A stretch of DNA of 64,000 nt from Antarcticimicrobium luteum. Its GTDB lineage: Bacteria > Pseudomonadota > Alphaproteobacteria > Rhodobacterales > Rhodobacteraceae. Position numbers and translations under genes: made by a program. Of this stretch, positions 56,474-64,000 are shown piece by piece. The stretch lies in assembly GCF_004358185.1 (NCBI RefSeq), contig NZ_SMUV01000061.1, positions 1 through 64,000 of the forward strand. The letters run 5' to 3'. Positions within the stretch are counted from its first letter, which is position 1. Each line of letters begins with the position of its first letter. The notes beneath the pieces are model-generated. The model saw only the letters and a list, made by a program, of their open reading frames with translations, did not search any database and was not told where the DNA came from.

Positions 56474-56769
56474 ACGACAGGTGAGCCGGGTCCGACGGGC
56501 CCCCGGCTCGTTGCCGACGCTCGACAAACAAAGCAAGCCGCACAAGCGCCGGACCGGGGGCTGGCGCTGCTACCTCTGATCGGCGCGTTTTTACGGCAGT
56601 CAAATCCGGACGACCTCTGAGGGATGCGCTTGCGCGTCTCGCGGTGATCGCATGGACTGCAATCGCCTGCCGACAGTGCATTTCTCCGCAATGCGCGAGA
56701 GGCGGCCTTCGGCCTTGTTCCGTACTGGGGGGCTCGAAGGTTGCAGGGGTAAGGGGTGTCCGCGCCGCT
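56474..56769. other. convergent intergenic region holding repeat copy C
   Basis: 296 bases between the popZ-like gene and cobQ. No gene seen. CCCCCGGCTCG-like and GCGCTTGCGCG-like segments form local hairpins. Most of the region is occupied by the dispersed repeat at 56532-56721. Confidence 0.5.
56532..56721 (-). repeat. dispersed intergenic repeat, copy C (inverted relative to A and B)
   Basis: 56532-56556 matches the reverse complement of the copy B right arm region at 23 of 25 positions. CAAATCCGGACGACCTC (56601-56617) matches CAAATCCGGACGACATC from copy B. 56701-56721 matches copy B box 1 at 20 of 21. The middle spacer differs and one arm is degenerate (gcgcttgcgcg). Located between convergent genes, like the other two copies. 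Confidence 0.75.
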
Positions 56770-58233
56770 CTACGCCCGCACGGGCGCGGCCAGCCACAAC
56801 AGCGCCTCCACATCCATATAGGTCTCCAGATGGTCGGCCAGCGCGTCCAGCGTGGCCTCGACCCCGGCCTCATAGGCGTGTTCGGACCGATGCCCCAGAC
56901 CGGCGAGGAAACCGGTGCGGAAGGTGTCGGAGCTGAAGATCCCGTGCAGATAGCTGCCCCGCACCCGCCCGTCGGGCGAAGCCGCGCCCTCGGTCCGCCC
57001 GTCCACCGACAGCCAGCCGCGCGCCCGGTCCGGCCCCTCGGTCCGGCCCATGTGGATCTCATAGCCGCTGACAGGCGCGCCGCCGGGCAGGGCGGTCGCC
57101 TGGCGCAACCTGACCTGCTTGTCCCCCAGCATCACCGTCTCGACGTCGAGCAGCCCCAGACCGGGCTCGGCGCCCGGCGCGCCCTCGACCCCCTCGGGAT
57201 CGGAAATGCGGCGCCCCAGCATCTGATAGCCGCCGCAGAGGCCCAGAACGTGACCGCCGCGGCGAAGGTGCGCGTGGATGTCGATGTCCCACCCCTGCGC
57301 CCGCAGAAACGCCAGATCGCCGCGGGTGGATTTGCTGCCGGGGATCAGCACCAGATCGGCGTCGCCGGGGAGCGCCCGTCCCGGCGGCACGATCTGGACC
57401 GTGACGGCGGGCTCGGCGGCCAGCGGATCGAGATCGTCGAAATTCGCCATCCGCGGCAGCTGCGGCACCGCCACCTTGCAGGCGCCGTCCCGGTCGGCCC
57501 CGCGCGAGGCGATGTCCATCATGTCCTCGGCAGGCAGTTTCCAAGCGTCATGGAACCATGGCACCACCCCCAGGCAGGGCCAGCCGGTGCGCGCGGCAAT
57601 ATCGTCGCGGCCGGCATCGAACAGCGCCAGATCGCCGCGAAAGCGGTTGACGGCGAAGCCGGCGATCCGGGCGAGATCGCCAGCGTCGAGCACCGCCTGC
57701 GTGCCGACGATCTGGGCGATGACGCCGCCGCGGTCGATGTCGCCGACCAGCACCACCGGCACCCCGGCGGCGGTGGCGAAGCCCATGTTGGCGATGTCGC
57801 CGCGGCGCAGATTGGTTTCCGCCGGGCTGCCGGCCCCCTCGACCAGGATCAGATCCGCATCGGCGGCAAGGCGGCGGAAGCTTTCCAGCACCACGTTGAG
57901 CAGCGCGCCCTTGTCGCGCTGATAGCGGGCGGCCTCCTGCGTGCTGCGGCGGCGGCCCTGCACCACCAGCTGCGCGCCGGTCTCGCTCTCGGGTTTCAGC
58001 AGGACCGGGTTCATGTCGGTGTGCGGTGCGCGTCCCGCCGCGCGGGCCTGCAGGGCCTGGGCGCGGCCGATCTCGCCGCCATCGGCGGTCACAGCGGCAT
58101 TGTTGGACATATTCTGCGGCTTGAACGGCGCGACGCGTAATCCACGACGGGCGGCGGCCCGGCACAGGCCGGCCACCAGCAGCGATTTGCCGACATTGCT
58201 GCCGGTGCCCTGGATCATCAGCGCGCGGGTCAT
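56770..58233 (-). CDS. cobQ: cobyric acid synthase
   Basis: 487-residue glutamine-dependent amidotransferase that converts adenosylcobyrinic acid a,c-diamide to cobyric acid in cobalamin synthesis. N-terminal [20 protein letters not shown] is the P-loop/dethiobiotin synthetase-like domain, with [13 protein letters not shown] next. The C-terminal glutaminase has [18 protein letters not shown] with the nucleophile Cys and SYLHGIF with the catalytic His. Start at 58233 is chosen because upstream residues are low-complexity Arg/Pro. No other cob gene is adjacent. Confidence 0.95.
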   Translation of the reverse strand: MTRALMIQGTGSNVGKSLLVAGLCRAAARRGLRVAPFKPQNMSNNAAVTADGGEIGRAQALQARAAGRAPHTDMNPVLLKPESETGAQLVVQGRRRSTQEAARYQRDKGALLNVVLESFRRLAADADLILVEGAGSPAETNLRRGDIANMGFATAAGVPVVLVGDIDRGGVIAQIVGTQAVLDAGDLARIAGFAVNRFRGDLALFDAGRDDIAARTGWPCLGVVPWFHDAWKLPAEDMMDIASRGADRDGACKVAVPQLPRMANFDDLDPLAAEPAVTVQIVPPGRALPGDADLVLIPGSKSTRGDLAFLRAQGWDIDIHAHLRRGGHVLGLCGGYQMLGRRISDPEGVEGAPGAEPGLGLLDVETVMLGDKQVRLRQATALPGGAPVSGYEIHMGRTEGPDRARGWLSVDGRTEGAASPDGRVRGSYLHGIFSSDTFRTGFLAGLGHRSEHAYEAGVEATLDALADHLETYMDVEALLWLAAPVRA

Positions 58234-58293
58234 CGTCACAGGTCCCTCATCGCCCCCCGATGGCACCTTGGCAGAGCGGTGCCGACGGGAAAG

Positions 58294-58318
58294 AAAAAAA
58301 CGCGCCCCGAAGGACGCG
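58294..58318 (-). terminator. terminator of the DUF6280 gene
   Basis: On the minus strand CGCGTCC-TTCG-GGGCGCG forms a 7-bp stem with a UUCG tetraloop followed by seven T, a textbook rho-independent terminator 25 bases beyond the stop codon. Confidence 0.93.
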
Positions 58319-58342
58319 CTTCTCAGGAAAAGGGGGAATTGC

Positions 58343-58663
58343 TCAGGCGGCCTCGGCCTGCTGGGCGGCGTGGCGACGCTCGCTCTCTTCGCGCGACAAC
58401 GCGACCGAGGTGCGCACGCCCTTGGAGACAAAGTCCATCAGGCCGCTGACGACACGTTCATTCGGGTCGATCCCGGCGCAGCTCAGCACTTCGCGCCCAT
58501 CGCGGGAGCGGGCCCAGCGGGCGATCTGCTCGGGGCCATTGCCATATTTCTTGTCATCGGCGATCGCATCGTCGAGGGCGGCCAGTACAACGGCCGCGAA
58601 CAGTTTACGTGCACGGTTGCCTTGCTCGTTATTGAAGGCGGTGCCGTCAACGAAATCTTTCAT
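58343..58663 (-). CDS. DUF6280 family protein
   Basis: 106 residues: [20 protein letters not shown], then [20 protein letters not shown] and [20 protein letters not shown]. This strongly conserved small protein occurs across Rhodobacterales. Its function is unknown to me. Helical, soluble, one Cys. Start at 58663 has aaggaaaa 8 bases upstream. It is divergent from efp, and both promoters share the 58664-58881 region. Confidence 0.82.
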   Translation of the reverse strand: MKDFVDGTAFNNEQGNRARKLFAAVVLAALDDAIADDKKYGNGPEQIARWARSRDGREVLSCAGIDPNERVVSGLMDFVSKGVRTSVALSREESERRHAAQQAEAA

Positions 58664-58795
58664 CCCGTTTTCCTTGTTTTTCTTGCTCTTGCAATTTTCG
58701 GCGTGGCGTTGCTTATGACTGATCGAAACCGATTCGGGCACCCCGTTTCTGCATGGCAGCGATGCGTCATGCGCATGGCTCTCTGCGGGTGCAGC

Positions 58796-58840
58796 ACGAT
58801 ATATCGTTGTCTTGCCAGGCCCTGCACTGCCAGATATAGG
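58796..58840 (+). promoter_or_regulatory. efp promoter with adjacent palindrome
   Basis: TTGCCA (58812-58817) and TATAGG (58835-58840) with a 17-base spacer form a plausible sigma-70 promoter 42 bases before efp. ACGATATATCGT (58796-58807), a perfect 12-bp palindrome, lies directly upstream and may be a regulator site. Confidence 0.5.
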
Positions 58841-58881
58841 GGCCGCAACCCGTGCATCAACCTTGCGTGAAGGATTTAGTC

Positions 58882-59445
58882 ATGCCCAAGATCAACGGAA
58901 ACGAAATCCGCCCCGGCAATGTTCTGGAGCATAATGGCGGGTTGTGGGCGGCCGTCAAAGTGGACCACGTGAAGCCCGGCAAGGGCGGCGCCTTTGCCCA
59001 GGTCGAAATGCGCAACCTGCGCAACGGCTCGAAGCTGAACGAACGGTTCCGCAGCGCCGACAAGGTCGAGCGTGTGCGGCTGGAACAGAAGGACATGCAG
59101 TTCCTTTATGAAACCGACGGCATGCTGGTTTTCATGGATACCGAGACCTACGATCAGGTCGAGCTGCCGGCTGCGATTCTTGGCGATCGCCGCCCGTTCC
59201 TGCAGGACGGCATGACCATCCTGGTGGAATTCCATGAGGCCGAGGCGCTGAATGCCACGCTGCCGCAGAAAGTCACCTGCCGGATCGCCGAGACCGAGCC
59301 GGTGGTAAAGGGTCAGACCGCCGCCAACAGCTTCAAGCCGGCGATCCTGGACAACGGGGTCAAGGTGATGGTGCCGCCCTTTGTCGGTCAGGACGAGGAC
59401 ATCATCGTCAACACCGAGACGATGGAATACGCCGAACGCGCCTGA
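58882..59445 (+). CDS. efp: elongation factor P
   Basis: 187-residue translation factor that relieves ribosome stalling at proline runs. Start [20 protein letters not shown]. The modified residue position is Lys34 in [19 protein letters not shown], so lysine-type modification would be expected. Two OB domains follow, ending [20 protein letters not shown]. An upstream in-frame ATG (58852) is rejected since the family starts at MPKI. No epmA/epmB in the window. Confidence 0.97.
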   Translation: MPKINGNEIRPGNVLEHNGGLWAAVKVDHVKPGKGGAFAQVEMRNLRNGSKLNERFRSADKVERVRLEQKDMQFLYETDGMLVFMDTETYDQVELPAAILGDRRPFLQDGMTILVEFHEAEALNATLPQKVTCRIAETEPVVKGQTAANSFKPAILDNGVKVMVPPFVGQDEDIIVNTETMEYAERA

Positions 59446-59474
59446 GGGCGACGGCAGGTCTGATCGTTTGCAAG

Positions 59475-59502
59475 GGGCGGGTGTTCAGCACCCGCCCTTT
59501 TT
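59475..59502 (+). terminator. rho-independent terminator of efp
   Basis: GGGCGGGTG (59475-59483) and CACCCGCCC (59489-59497), perfect 9-bp stem, followed by five T. Confidence 0.95.
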
Positions 59503-59696
59503 CGATTGCGCCGCGGTGAGAGGAACTCCCTGCGTGCAGCGGCAGGTGAAGGCGCCGACGTCTTGCAGTGCCGGCTTTGGCGAAACAAAGCCGCCGCCAG
59601 ACTGAACCCTCTTGCCCGCAATCAAGGCGGGAGGCGCGACTGGGCAGCGCCCGACCGGCCCTCTGCCGGGCGGTGGGGCGAGACGGGGGAAGGGCC

Positions 59697-60314
59697 TCAG
59701 AGGCTCTCCAGAATCGCCGCCCGGGCGCGCATCAGGCTGCGCGCATCCACGAACCGGGGGGTTTTCTGCATATAGGCGCGGAAGGCGTCGCCATAGCCCT
59801 GCATCAGCCAGCGCTCCTCGTTCAGCACGAAGAGGAAGTAGAGCAGGAACAGAACCCCGGCGAGGCCCAGCGTGATCAGCGACCCGCTGGCGATGCCGAG
59901 GCCGACGGTGGCCAGCACCGAGGTGACATATTGCGGGTTGCGCGAATATTCATACATGCCGCTGGTCACCAGCCCGTCGCTGGCGCAATAGGTATTCTCG
60001 ATGCCGAGGAACCTGTAGCCCCAGAGGGTGATTCCAAAGGCGACCGCCATCAGCGGCACGCCGACCGCGTAGCGGCTCCAGTGACCCCAGCCGTGGGTTC
60101 CGATCTCCAGCAGGGCAAAGACGACTGTGGCGCCGCAAAAGATGCGGAACAGGCCAAAGGCGGTGTGGTGGCGAACCGGCGCCTCATCGCCCGCCGGCCA
60201 GAAGCCGAAGCCGGGGCGGTAGAGATTCCAGGCCAGCAGCCCGCCCAGCAGCAGGGCGGCGGCAATGGCGGTGATCAGCGAGGCGCTGTGAAGGGAAAGC
60301 AGACTATCACGCAT
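59697..60314 (-). CDS. isoprenylcysteine carboxyl methyltransferase-like membrane protein
   Basis: 205 residues with about five hydrophobic segments and the ICMT/PEMT-type C-terminal signature SGMYEYSRNPQYVTSVLATV followed by NEERWLMQGYGDAFRAYMQK, which binds SAM at the membrane surface in this family. Bacterial members have varied or unknown substrates. Convergent with efp, monocistronic in appearance. Confidence 0.85.
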   Translation of the reverse strand: MRDSLLSLHSASLITAIAAALLLGGLLAWNLYRPGFGFWPAGDEAPVRHHTAFGLFRIFCGATVVFALLEIGTHGWGHWSRYAVGVPLMAVAFGITLWGYRFLGIENTYCASDGLVTSGMYEYSRNPQYVTSVLATVGLGIASGSLITLGLAGVLFLLYFLFVLNEERWLMQGYGDAFRAYMQKTPRFVDARSLMRARAAILESL

Positions 60315-60436
60315 GGGTCGATCCGGTCCTGACTCCAGTTTGGTGCGAAACTGGACGTTTCAAAACACGGCAATACAACAGGCGGATGACAGCCGGGCGC
60401 GCCGGGGCTTTGGGGCGCGCCGGGGCTTTGGGGATG

Positions 60437-61171
60437 TCAGATCAGGCTGACGCGCGCCTCGCCCGCCTGCATCGCGCCTGTCGCGCGGTCGAGGCGCAGA
60501 TAAGCGATGCCGTGACCGCCCGACTGGGTATAAAGCATTCCGGCGGGTTTGCCGTCGGCGGTGATCGCGGTGCCCACCGGGGCCGACCCCTCGACACGCA
60601 CACGGCGCAGCCCCTTGCGCAGCTCGGTCTTGTGCTTCATCCGCGCGGTGACCTCCTGGCCGACATAGCAGCCCTTGCGGAAATCGACGCCGTTCAGCGC
60701 CTCGAACCCGGCCTCGAGGATATAGCTGTCCGGCGTCAGCTCGATGCCGGTCTCGGGGATGCAATGGGCGACCCGGATCGCATCCCAATCGCTGTCGTCG
60801 TCGGACTCGGCGGCCTCGGAATAGGCGCGCCAGCCCAGATCCGGGTGACGCGGATCGGGCAGGGCGCCGGCTGGGGCGGGGCCGGTGCCGCGTTGCAGGT
60901 GCAGGTCGGTGGGCGAAATGGTGACTTTGGCCCGGAGCTTGTACATGTTCAGGCGCTTGACCAGATCCTCGGCCAGCGCCTCGGCGACGTCGAGCAGAAC
61001 CTCCGCCCCGTCCCGGGCGAGAAAGAAGTCGGCGATGAACTTGCCCTGCGGCGTCAGCAGCGCGGTATAGATCAGCCCGTCCCCGAGCTTGCCTATATCA
61101 TTGGTGATCAGTCCCTGAAGGAACTCCTCGGTCTCCGGTCCGGACAGGCGGAGGATGCGGCGCGCGGTCAT
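60437..61171 (-). CDS. ygfZ: YgfZ/GcvT-like folate-binding protein (CAF17 family)
   Basis: 244 residues. Begins RRILRLSGPETEEFLQGLIT and contains FRKGCYVGQEVTARMKHKTE, the KGCYxGQE motif that defines YgfZ. Family members bind tetrahydrofolate and assist iron-sulfur cluster assembly on selected enzymes. Site gcaaggagcc precedes the ATG. Shorter than E. coli YgfZ (326), but this length is usual in alphaproteobacteria. Confidence 0.93.
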   Translation of the reverse strand: MTARRILRLSGPETEEFLQGLITNDIGKLGDGLIYTALLTPQGKFIADFFLARDGAEVLLDVAEALAEDLVKRLNMYKLRAKVTISPTDLHLQRGTGPAPAGALPDPRHPDLGWRAYSEAAESDDDSDWDAIRVAHCIPETGIELTPDSYILEAGFEALNGVDFRKGCYVGQEVTARMKHKTELRKGLRRVRVEGSAPVGTAITADGKPAGMLYTQSGGHGIAYLRLDRATGAMQAGEARVSLI

Positions 61172-61240
61172 GTCGGGCTCCTTGCTTTCCCTTGCGGTTG
61201 ATATAGGAAGCGAGGTCAGGTTGAACAGGGAAAGCCGCGC

Positions 61241-61936
61241 GTGCCCGCCCCGATCAGTGTCATCATTCCCACCCTCGACGCCGCGGACGAGTTGCCGGGC
61301 TGTCTGGCGGCGCTGACCGAGGGGCTGGTGGCCGGGCTGATCCGCGAACTGGTGGTGAGCGACGGCGGTTCGACCGATGCCACCTGCCGGTTAGCCGAGG
61401 CCGCCGGGGCGGTGGTGGTAACCGGATCGCCCTCGCGCGGGGGACAGTTGCGCCGGGGCGTGGCGGAGGCGCGGGGGGCCTGGCTGCTGATCCTGCATGC
61501 CGATACCCAGCTGTCGCCGGGCTGGGCCGCGACGGTCGCCGCGCATCTGGAGCGCGAGGGCGCCGGGCCGGCCTATTTCCGTCTGCGGTTCCGGGCGCGT
61601 GGTTTGAGGCCGGCGTTGGTGGCCGGCTGGGCCAACCTGCGCGCGGGCCTCTTCGGGCTGCCATACGGGGATCAGGGATTGTTGCTGCGGCGCGCTGACT
61701 ACGACCGCTCCGGCGGCTATCGCGACCAGCCGCTGATGGAGGATGTGGCGCTGGTCTGGGCGTTGGCCCGGGGGCCGGGACAGCCGCTGGCCGCCTTGCC
61801 TGCGCAGGCGCTGACCAGCGCGGCGCGCTATCAGCAGTCCGGCTGGCTGCGGCGCGGGGCGCGCAACCTGTGGACGCTGCTGCGCTATGCCATGGGGGCG
61901 GATCCGTCGGCGCTGGCGGCCCGCTACCGGCGGTAG
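61241..61936 (+). CDS. glycosyltransferase family 2 (TIGR04283-like)
   Basis: 231 residues from GTG: PISVIIPTLDAADELPGCLA, VVSDGGSTDATCRLAEAAGA, LLILHADTQLSPGW (DxD-like sugar-nucleotide site), and GLPYGDQGLLLRRADYDRSG with LMEDVALVW. This is the small soluble GT2 type found with TIGR04282 partners; here the partner is not adjacent. Donor and acceptor unknown. Divergent from ygfZ by 69 bases. Confidence 0.88.
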   Translation: MPAPISVIIPTLDAADELPGCLAALTEGLVAGLIRELVVSDGGSTDATCRLAEAAGAVVVTGSPSRGGQLRRGVAEARGAWLLILHADTQLSPGWAATVAAHLEREGAGPAYFRLRFRARGLRPALVAGWANLRAGLFGLPYGDQGLLLRRADYDRSGGYRDQPLMEDVALVWALARGPGQPLAALPAQALTSAARYQQSGWLRRGARNLWTLLRYAMGADPSALAARYRR

Positions 61937-61948
61937 GGTCGGGCGCCG

Positions 61949-61976
61949 CCCTCTGGTCTGACGTCAAGCCAGAGGG
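61949..61976. terminator. hairpin between convergent glycosyltransferase and exporter genes
   Basis: CCCTCTGG (61949-61956) pairs with CCAGAGGG (61969-61976), 12-nt loop. Placed midway between convergent genes and so able to serve both. The left part belongs to a 19-mer repeated at 17238-17256. Confidence 0.65.
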
Positions 61977-62033
61977 AGGGGACTGTGCCCCCTGAGCCTT
62001 TTCAATCAGAGAAAAAACCGGGCGCGGTGATGG

Positions 62034-63896
62034 TCAGCTGACCAGTTTGCGTACCGCCCGCCGCAGCCAGCCCTGACGCTCGGCCTTTTCCGCGACCGGA
62101 GTGGCGGCGGGCACCGGCCTGCCGCGGGCATCGACCAGCATCTTGCCGTCCTGAAACTGCAGCCGGTAGAGGTCGGCATAGATGCCACCGCGCGCCAGAA
62201 GCTCCTCGTGGGTGCCTTCGTCCACCGCGCGACCGCGATCCATCACCACGATCTTGTCGGCGTTGCGGATGGTCGAGAGGCGATGCGCGATCACCAGCGT
62301 CGTGCGCCCGCCCGAGAGCCGGTCCAGCGCCGCCTGCACCACCTTTTCCGACTGCGCGTCGAGCGCGCTGGTCGCCTCGTCCAGCAGCAGAATCGGCGTG
62401 TCGCGCAGCAGCGCCCGGGCGATCACCACCCGCTGCCGCTGTCCCCCCGAAAGCGCCGAGCCGCGCGGCCCGACGCGGGTGTCGAGCCCGTTCGACAGGT
62501 TCGGCAGGAAATCCGAGACATGGGCGGCGTCCAGCACCTTTTTCAGCTGCGCCTCGCTGACATCGGTTCGGCCCAGCAGAATGTTCTCGCGCAGGGTTTC
62601 GTCGAACAGCAACGCGTCCTGACTGACCACCGAGAACAGCCCCCGCAGCGCGGCGAGGTCCATGTCGCGCACATCGACGCCGCCGACGGCAACGCGGCCC
62701 GCTTGCGGATCCACCAGCCGGGTCAGCAGATTGTAGATGGTCGATTTTCCCGCGCCGGAGGCCCCCACCAGGGCGGTGGTCTTGCCTGGCTCGGCCGTCA
62801 GCGTCAGTCCGCGCAGCGCCGGCGCGGTGCCATAGCTGAGCGAGACGTCCTTCAGCGTGATCTGCGGCAGGCCCTTGGGCGCGGCAACCGGTTTCGCCGG
62901 CGAGGTCAGCCGGATCGGGGCGTCCATCAGTTCCTTGATCCGCTCGATCGCGGCGGCGGCCACCTGCCACAGCCCGCTGATCGAACCGAGACGGCGCACC
63001 GGCTCGAAGGTGAGGCCCATGGCGGTGAAAAAGCTCATGAACTGGCCGACGGTCTTTTCGCCCGAGACGATCTCGCCGCCGCCATAGATCAGCACCGCCA
63101 TGAAGCCGACCCCGGCCATCACATCGATCAGCCCCGGGATCGCCGCGGTGCCGAAGGCGGCGCGAATTTCCGAGCCGACGAACTGGTCGGTCTTGTCCGC
63201 GTACTGGCGCTGCTGATAGCGTTCCAGCCCGTTCAGCTTGATCGGTACGATGCCGTGGAATATCTCGTCCAGCCGCGTCGCCAGGCCAGCGCCCAGATCG
63301 CGGGCGCTGCGGGCCTGGCTGCGCACGAAACGCTGGATCAGCGCCACCGGCAGGAACAGGACCGGCACGCCGATCAGGGTGATCGCGGTCCAGCGCCAGT
63401 CGACGCTGATCGCCACCGCCATCAGCGCCAGAAGCGAGACCGCGTCGCGCCCCGCGCCGGTGATCACGGCGCGCCAGACGTCGTTGATCGCGTTCACATC
63501 GGTCTGCACCCGCTGGATCAGAAAGCCCGGCGGATGCGCCTGATGAAAGGCGCCGTCCTGACGCATGGCACGCGCCAGCAGGTCCAGCCGCAGGCTGGCC
63601 GCGGTGCGTTGGGAAATGCGGGTCAGCACCACCTGCTGGGTCACGCCGGAGGCTGCCCGCAGAACAAAGATCGCCATCACCGCCAGCGCCACCCCGGTGA
63701 TCGCGCCGGTATCGCCGCCGATGAAGATGTCGTCGAACATCGGCTGCATCATGTAGCTGAGCGCGCCCAGCATCGAGCCCTCGAGGGTCATGAAGAGCAG
63801 CGCGACCATCAGCCAGCCGACATGCCGGTGCAGGTAGTTGCGCCACAGCCAGATCAGCAGCGTCGTGCTCTTGGCTCCTGCGGTGCTGTCGCTCAT
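62034..63896 (-). CDS. ABC transporter ATP-binding/permease protein (MsbA-like exporter)
   Basis: 620 residues. The N-terminal six-helix exporter domain covers about 20-320 (first helix WLMVALLFMTLEGSMLGALS). The ATPase domain has Walker A GASGAGKST, signature [17 protein letters not shown], Walker B PILLLDEATSALD and switch His in VIAHRLSTIR. Half-transporter expected to act as a dimer in the inner membrane on lipids, lipopolysaccharide or polysaccharide intermediates. Its start overlaps the end of an upstream gene by 4 bases. Confidence 0.92.
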   Translation of the reverse strand: MSDSTAGAKSTTLLIWLWRNYLHRHVGWLMVALLFMTLEGSMLGALSYMMQPMFDDIFIGGDTGAITGVALAVMAIFVLRAASGVTQQVVLTRISQRTAASLRLDLLARAMRQDGAFHQAHPPGFLIQRVQTDVNAINDVWRAVITGAGRDAVSLLALMAVAISVDWRWTAITLIGVPVLFLPVALIQRFVRSQARSARDLGAGLATRLDEIFHGIVPIKLNGLERYQQRQYADKTDQFVGSEIRAAFGTAAIPGLIDVMAGVGFMAVLIYGGGEIVSGEKTVGQFMSFFTAMGLTFEPVRRLGSISGLWQVAAAAIERIKELMDAPIRLTSPAKPVAAPKGLPQITLKDVSLSYGTAPALRGLTLTAEPGKTTALVGASGAGKSTIYNLLTRLVDPQAGRVAVGGVDVRDMDLAALRGLFSVVSQDALLFDETLRENILLGRTDVSEAQLKKVLDAAHVSDFLPNLSNGLDTRVGPRGSALSGGQRQRVVIARALLRDTPILLLDEATSALDAQSEKVVQAALDRLSGGRTTLVIAHRLSTIRNADKIVVMDRGRAVDEGTHEELLARGGIYADLYRLQFQDGKMLVDARGRPVPAATPVAEKAERQGWLRRAVRKLVS

Positions 63897-64000
63897 GCGG
63901 GCGTCTTTCCTTGCCGGAACCGGGTTTCGATCTCCTGGGGATCGTATTCGGTTGCGATCCAGTCCTCAAAGGAAATGGCATCCTGCCGGTGTCGCGCTTC
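63893..64000 (-). CDS. partial gene upstream of the exporter (C-terminus only)
   Basis: The last 35 codons of a gene running in from the right edge: it ends FEDWIATEYDPQEI, then TRFRQGKTPA and a stop that overlaps the exporter start (ATGA). The tight overlap shows an operon. The fragment is too short to name. Surface-polysaccharide or lipid transfer genes are common partners of such exporters, but nothing here proves it. Confidence 0.7.
   Translation of the reverse strand, partial: EARHRQDAISFEDWIATEYDPQEIETRFRQGKTPA

Overview
The window is high-GC chromosomal DNA (about 65-68% G+C outside one island) from a Rhodobacterales alphaproteobacterium of the Roseobacter/Paracoccus type. The gene styles and gene neighbours point there: a NarK1-NarK2 fused nitrate transporter next to a cysteine-poor Fnr-family regulator of the NarR type, a Pcm/TolC/PopZ-like block, an Entner-Doudoroff edd-eda pair, and GAF-containing EI-Ntr. 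I did not run any search, so the genus is left open.

Layout. 1-9.0 kb: gcvP, an acyl-CoA dehydrogenase and a complete UgpBAEC-type glycerol-3-phosphate ABC importer. 9.3-17.1 kb: mostly single household genes (apt, a LysE exporter, mtnP, an AEC permease, a flavin reductase, GNAT, EcsC, DUF1178, SDR), with a divergent pair of very small genes around a palindrome at 10.1 kb. 17.4-24.1 kb: lysC, ptsP, edd and eda. 24.1-39.0 kb: a respiratory nitrate reduction region, narR divergent from narKGHJI, followed on the same strand by a parvulin isomerase, a hemerythrin-like protein, moeA, a DUF2478 protein and nnrS. The regulator reads the signal, NarK moves nitrate and nitrite, NarGHI reduces nitrate with NarJ as assembly chaperone, and MoeA helps make the molybdenum cofactor. 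A perfect FNR box lies upstream of narK.

39.2-50.3 kb is an integrated element of about 11.1 kb inserted in the 3' end of a tRNA-Cys gene, bounded by a 15-bp direct repeat. It carries a tyrosine integrase, an AlpA-type protein, a P4-type primase-helicase followed directly by a large inverted repeat that looks like a replication origin, an intact-looking terminase large subunit, but no recognisable portal, capsid or tail gene. It also carries an Arr-like ADP-ribosyltransferase, a glycine-zipper protein, a repressor with divergent genes, and a HEPN-like protein beside the attachment site. The set resembles a phage satellite more than a complete prophage, and it is the most interesting part of the window.

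50.5-64.0 kb: an ArsR-controlled operon (ArsR, permease, small thioredoxin, metallo-beta-lactamase fold protein), then a Pcm-like methyltransferase, TolC, a PopZ-like protein, cobQ, a DUF6280 gene, efp, an ICMT-like membrane methyltransferase, ygfZ, a family-2 glycosyltransferase and an MsbA-like exporter with the end of an upstream partner gene.

Outside genes, three copies of a related repeat of roughly 160-190 bp (9.1, 10.5 and 56.6 kb) all sit between convergent genes and keep long paired arms although the arm sequences differ. This looks like a family of structured intergenic elements.
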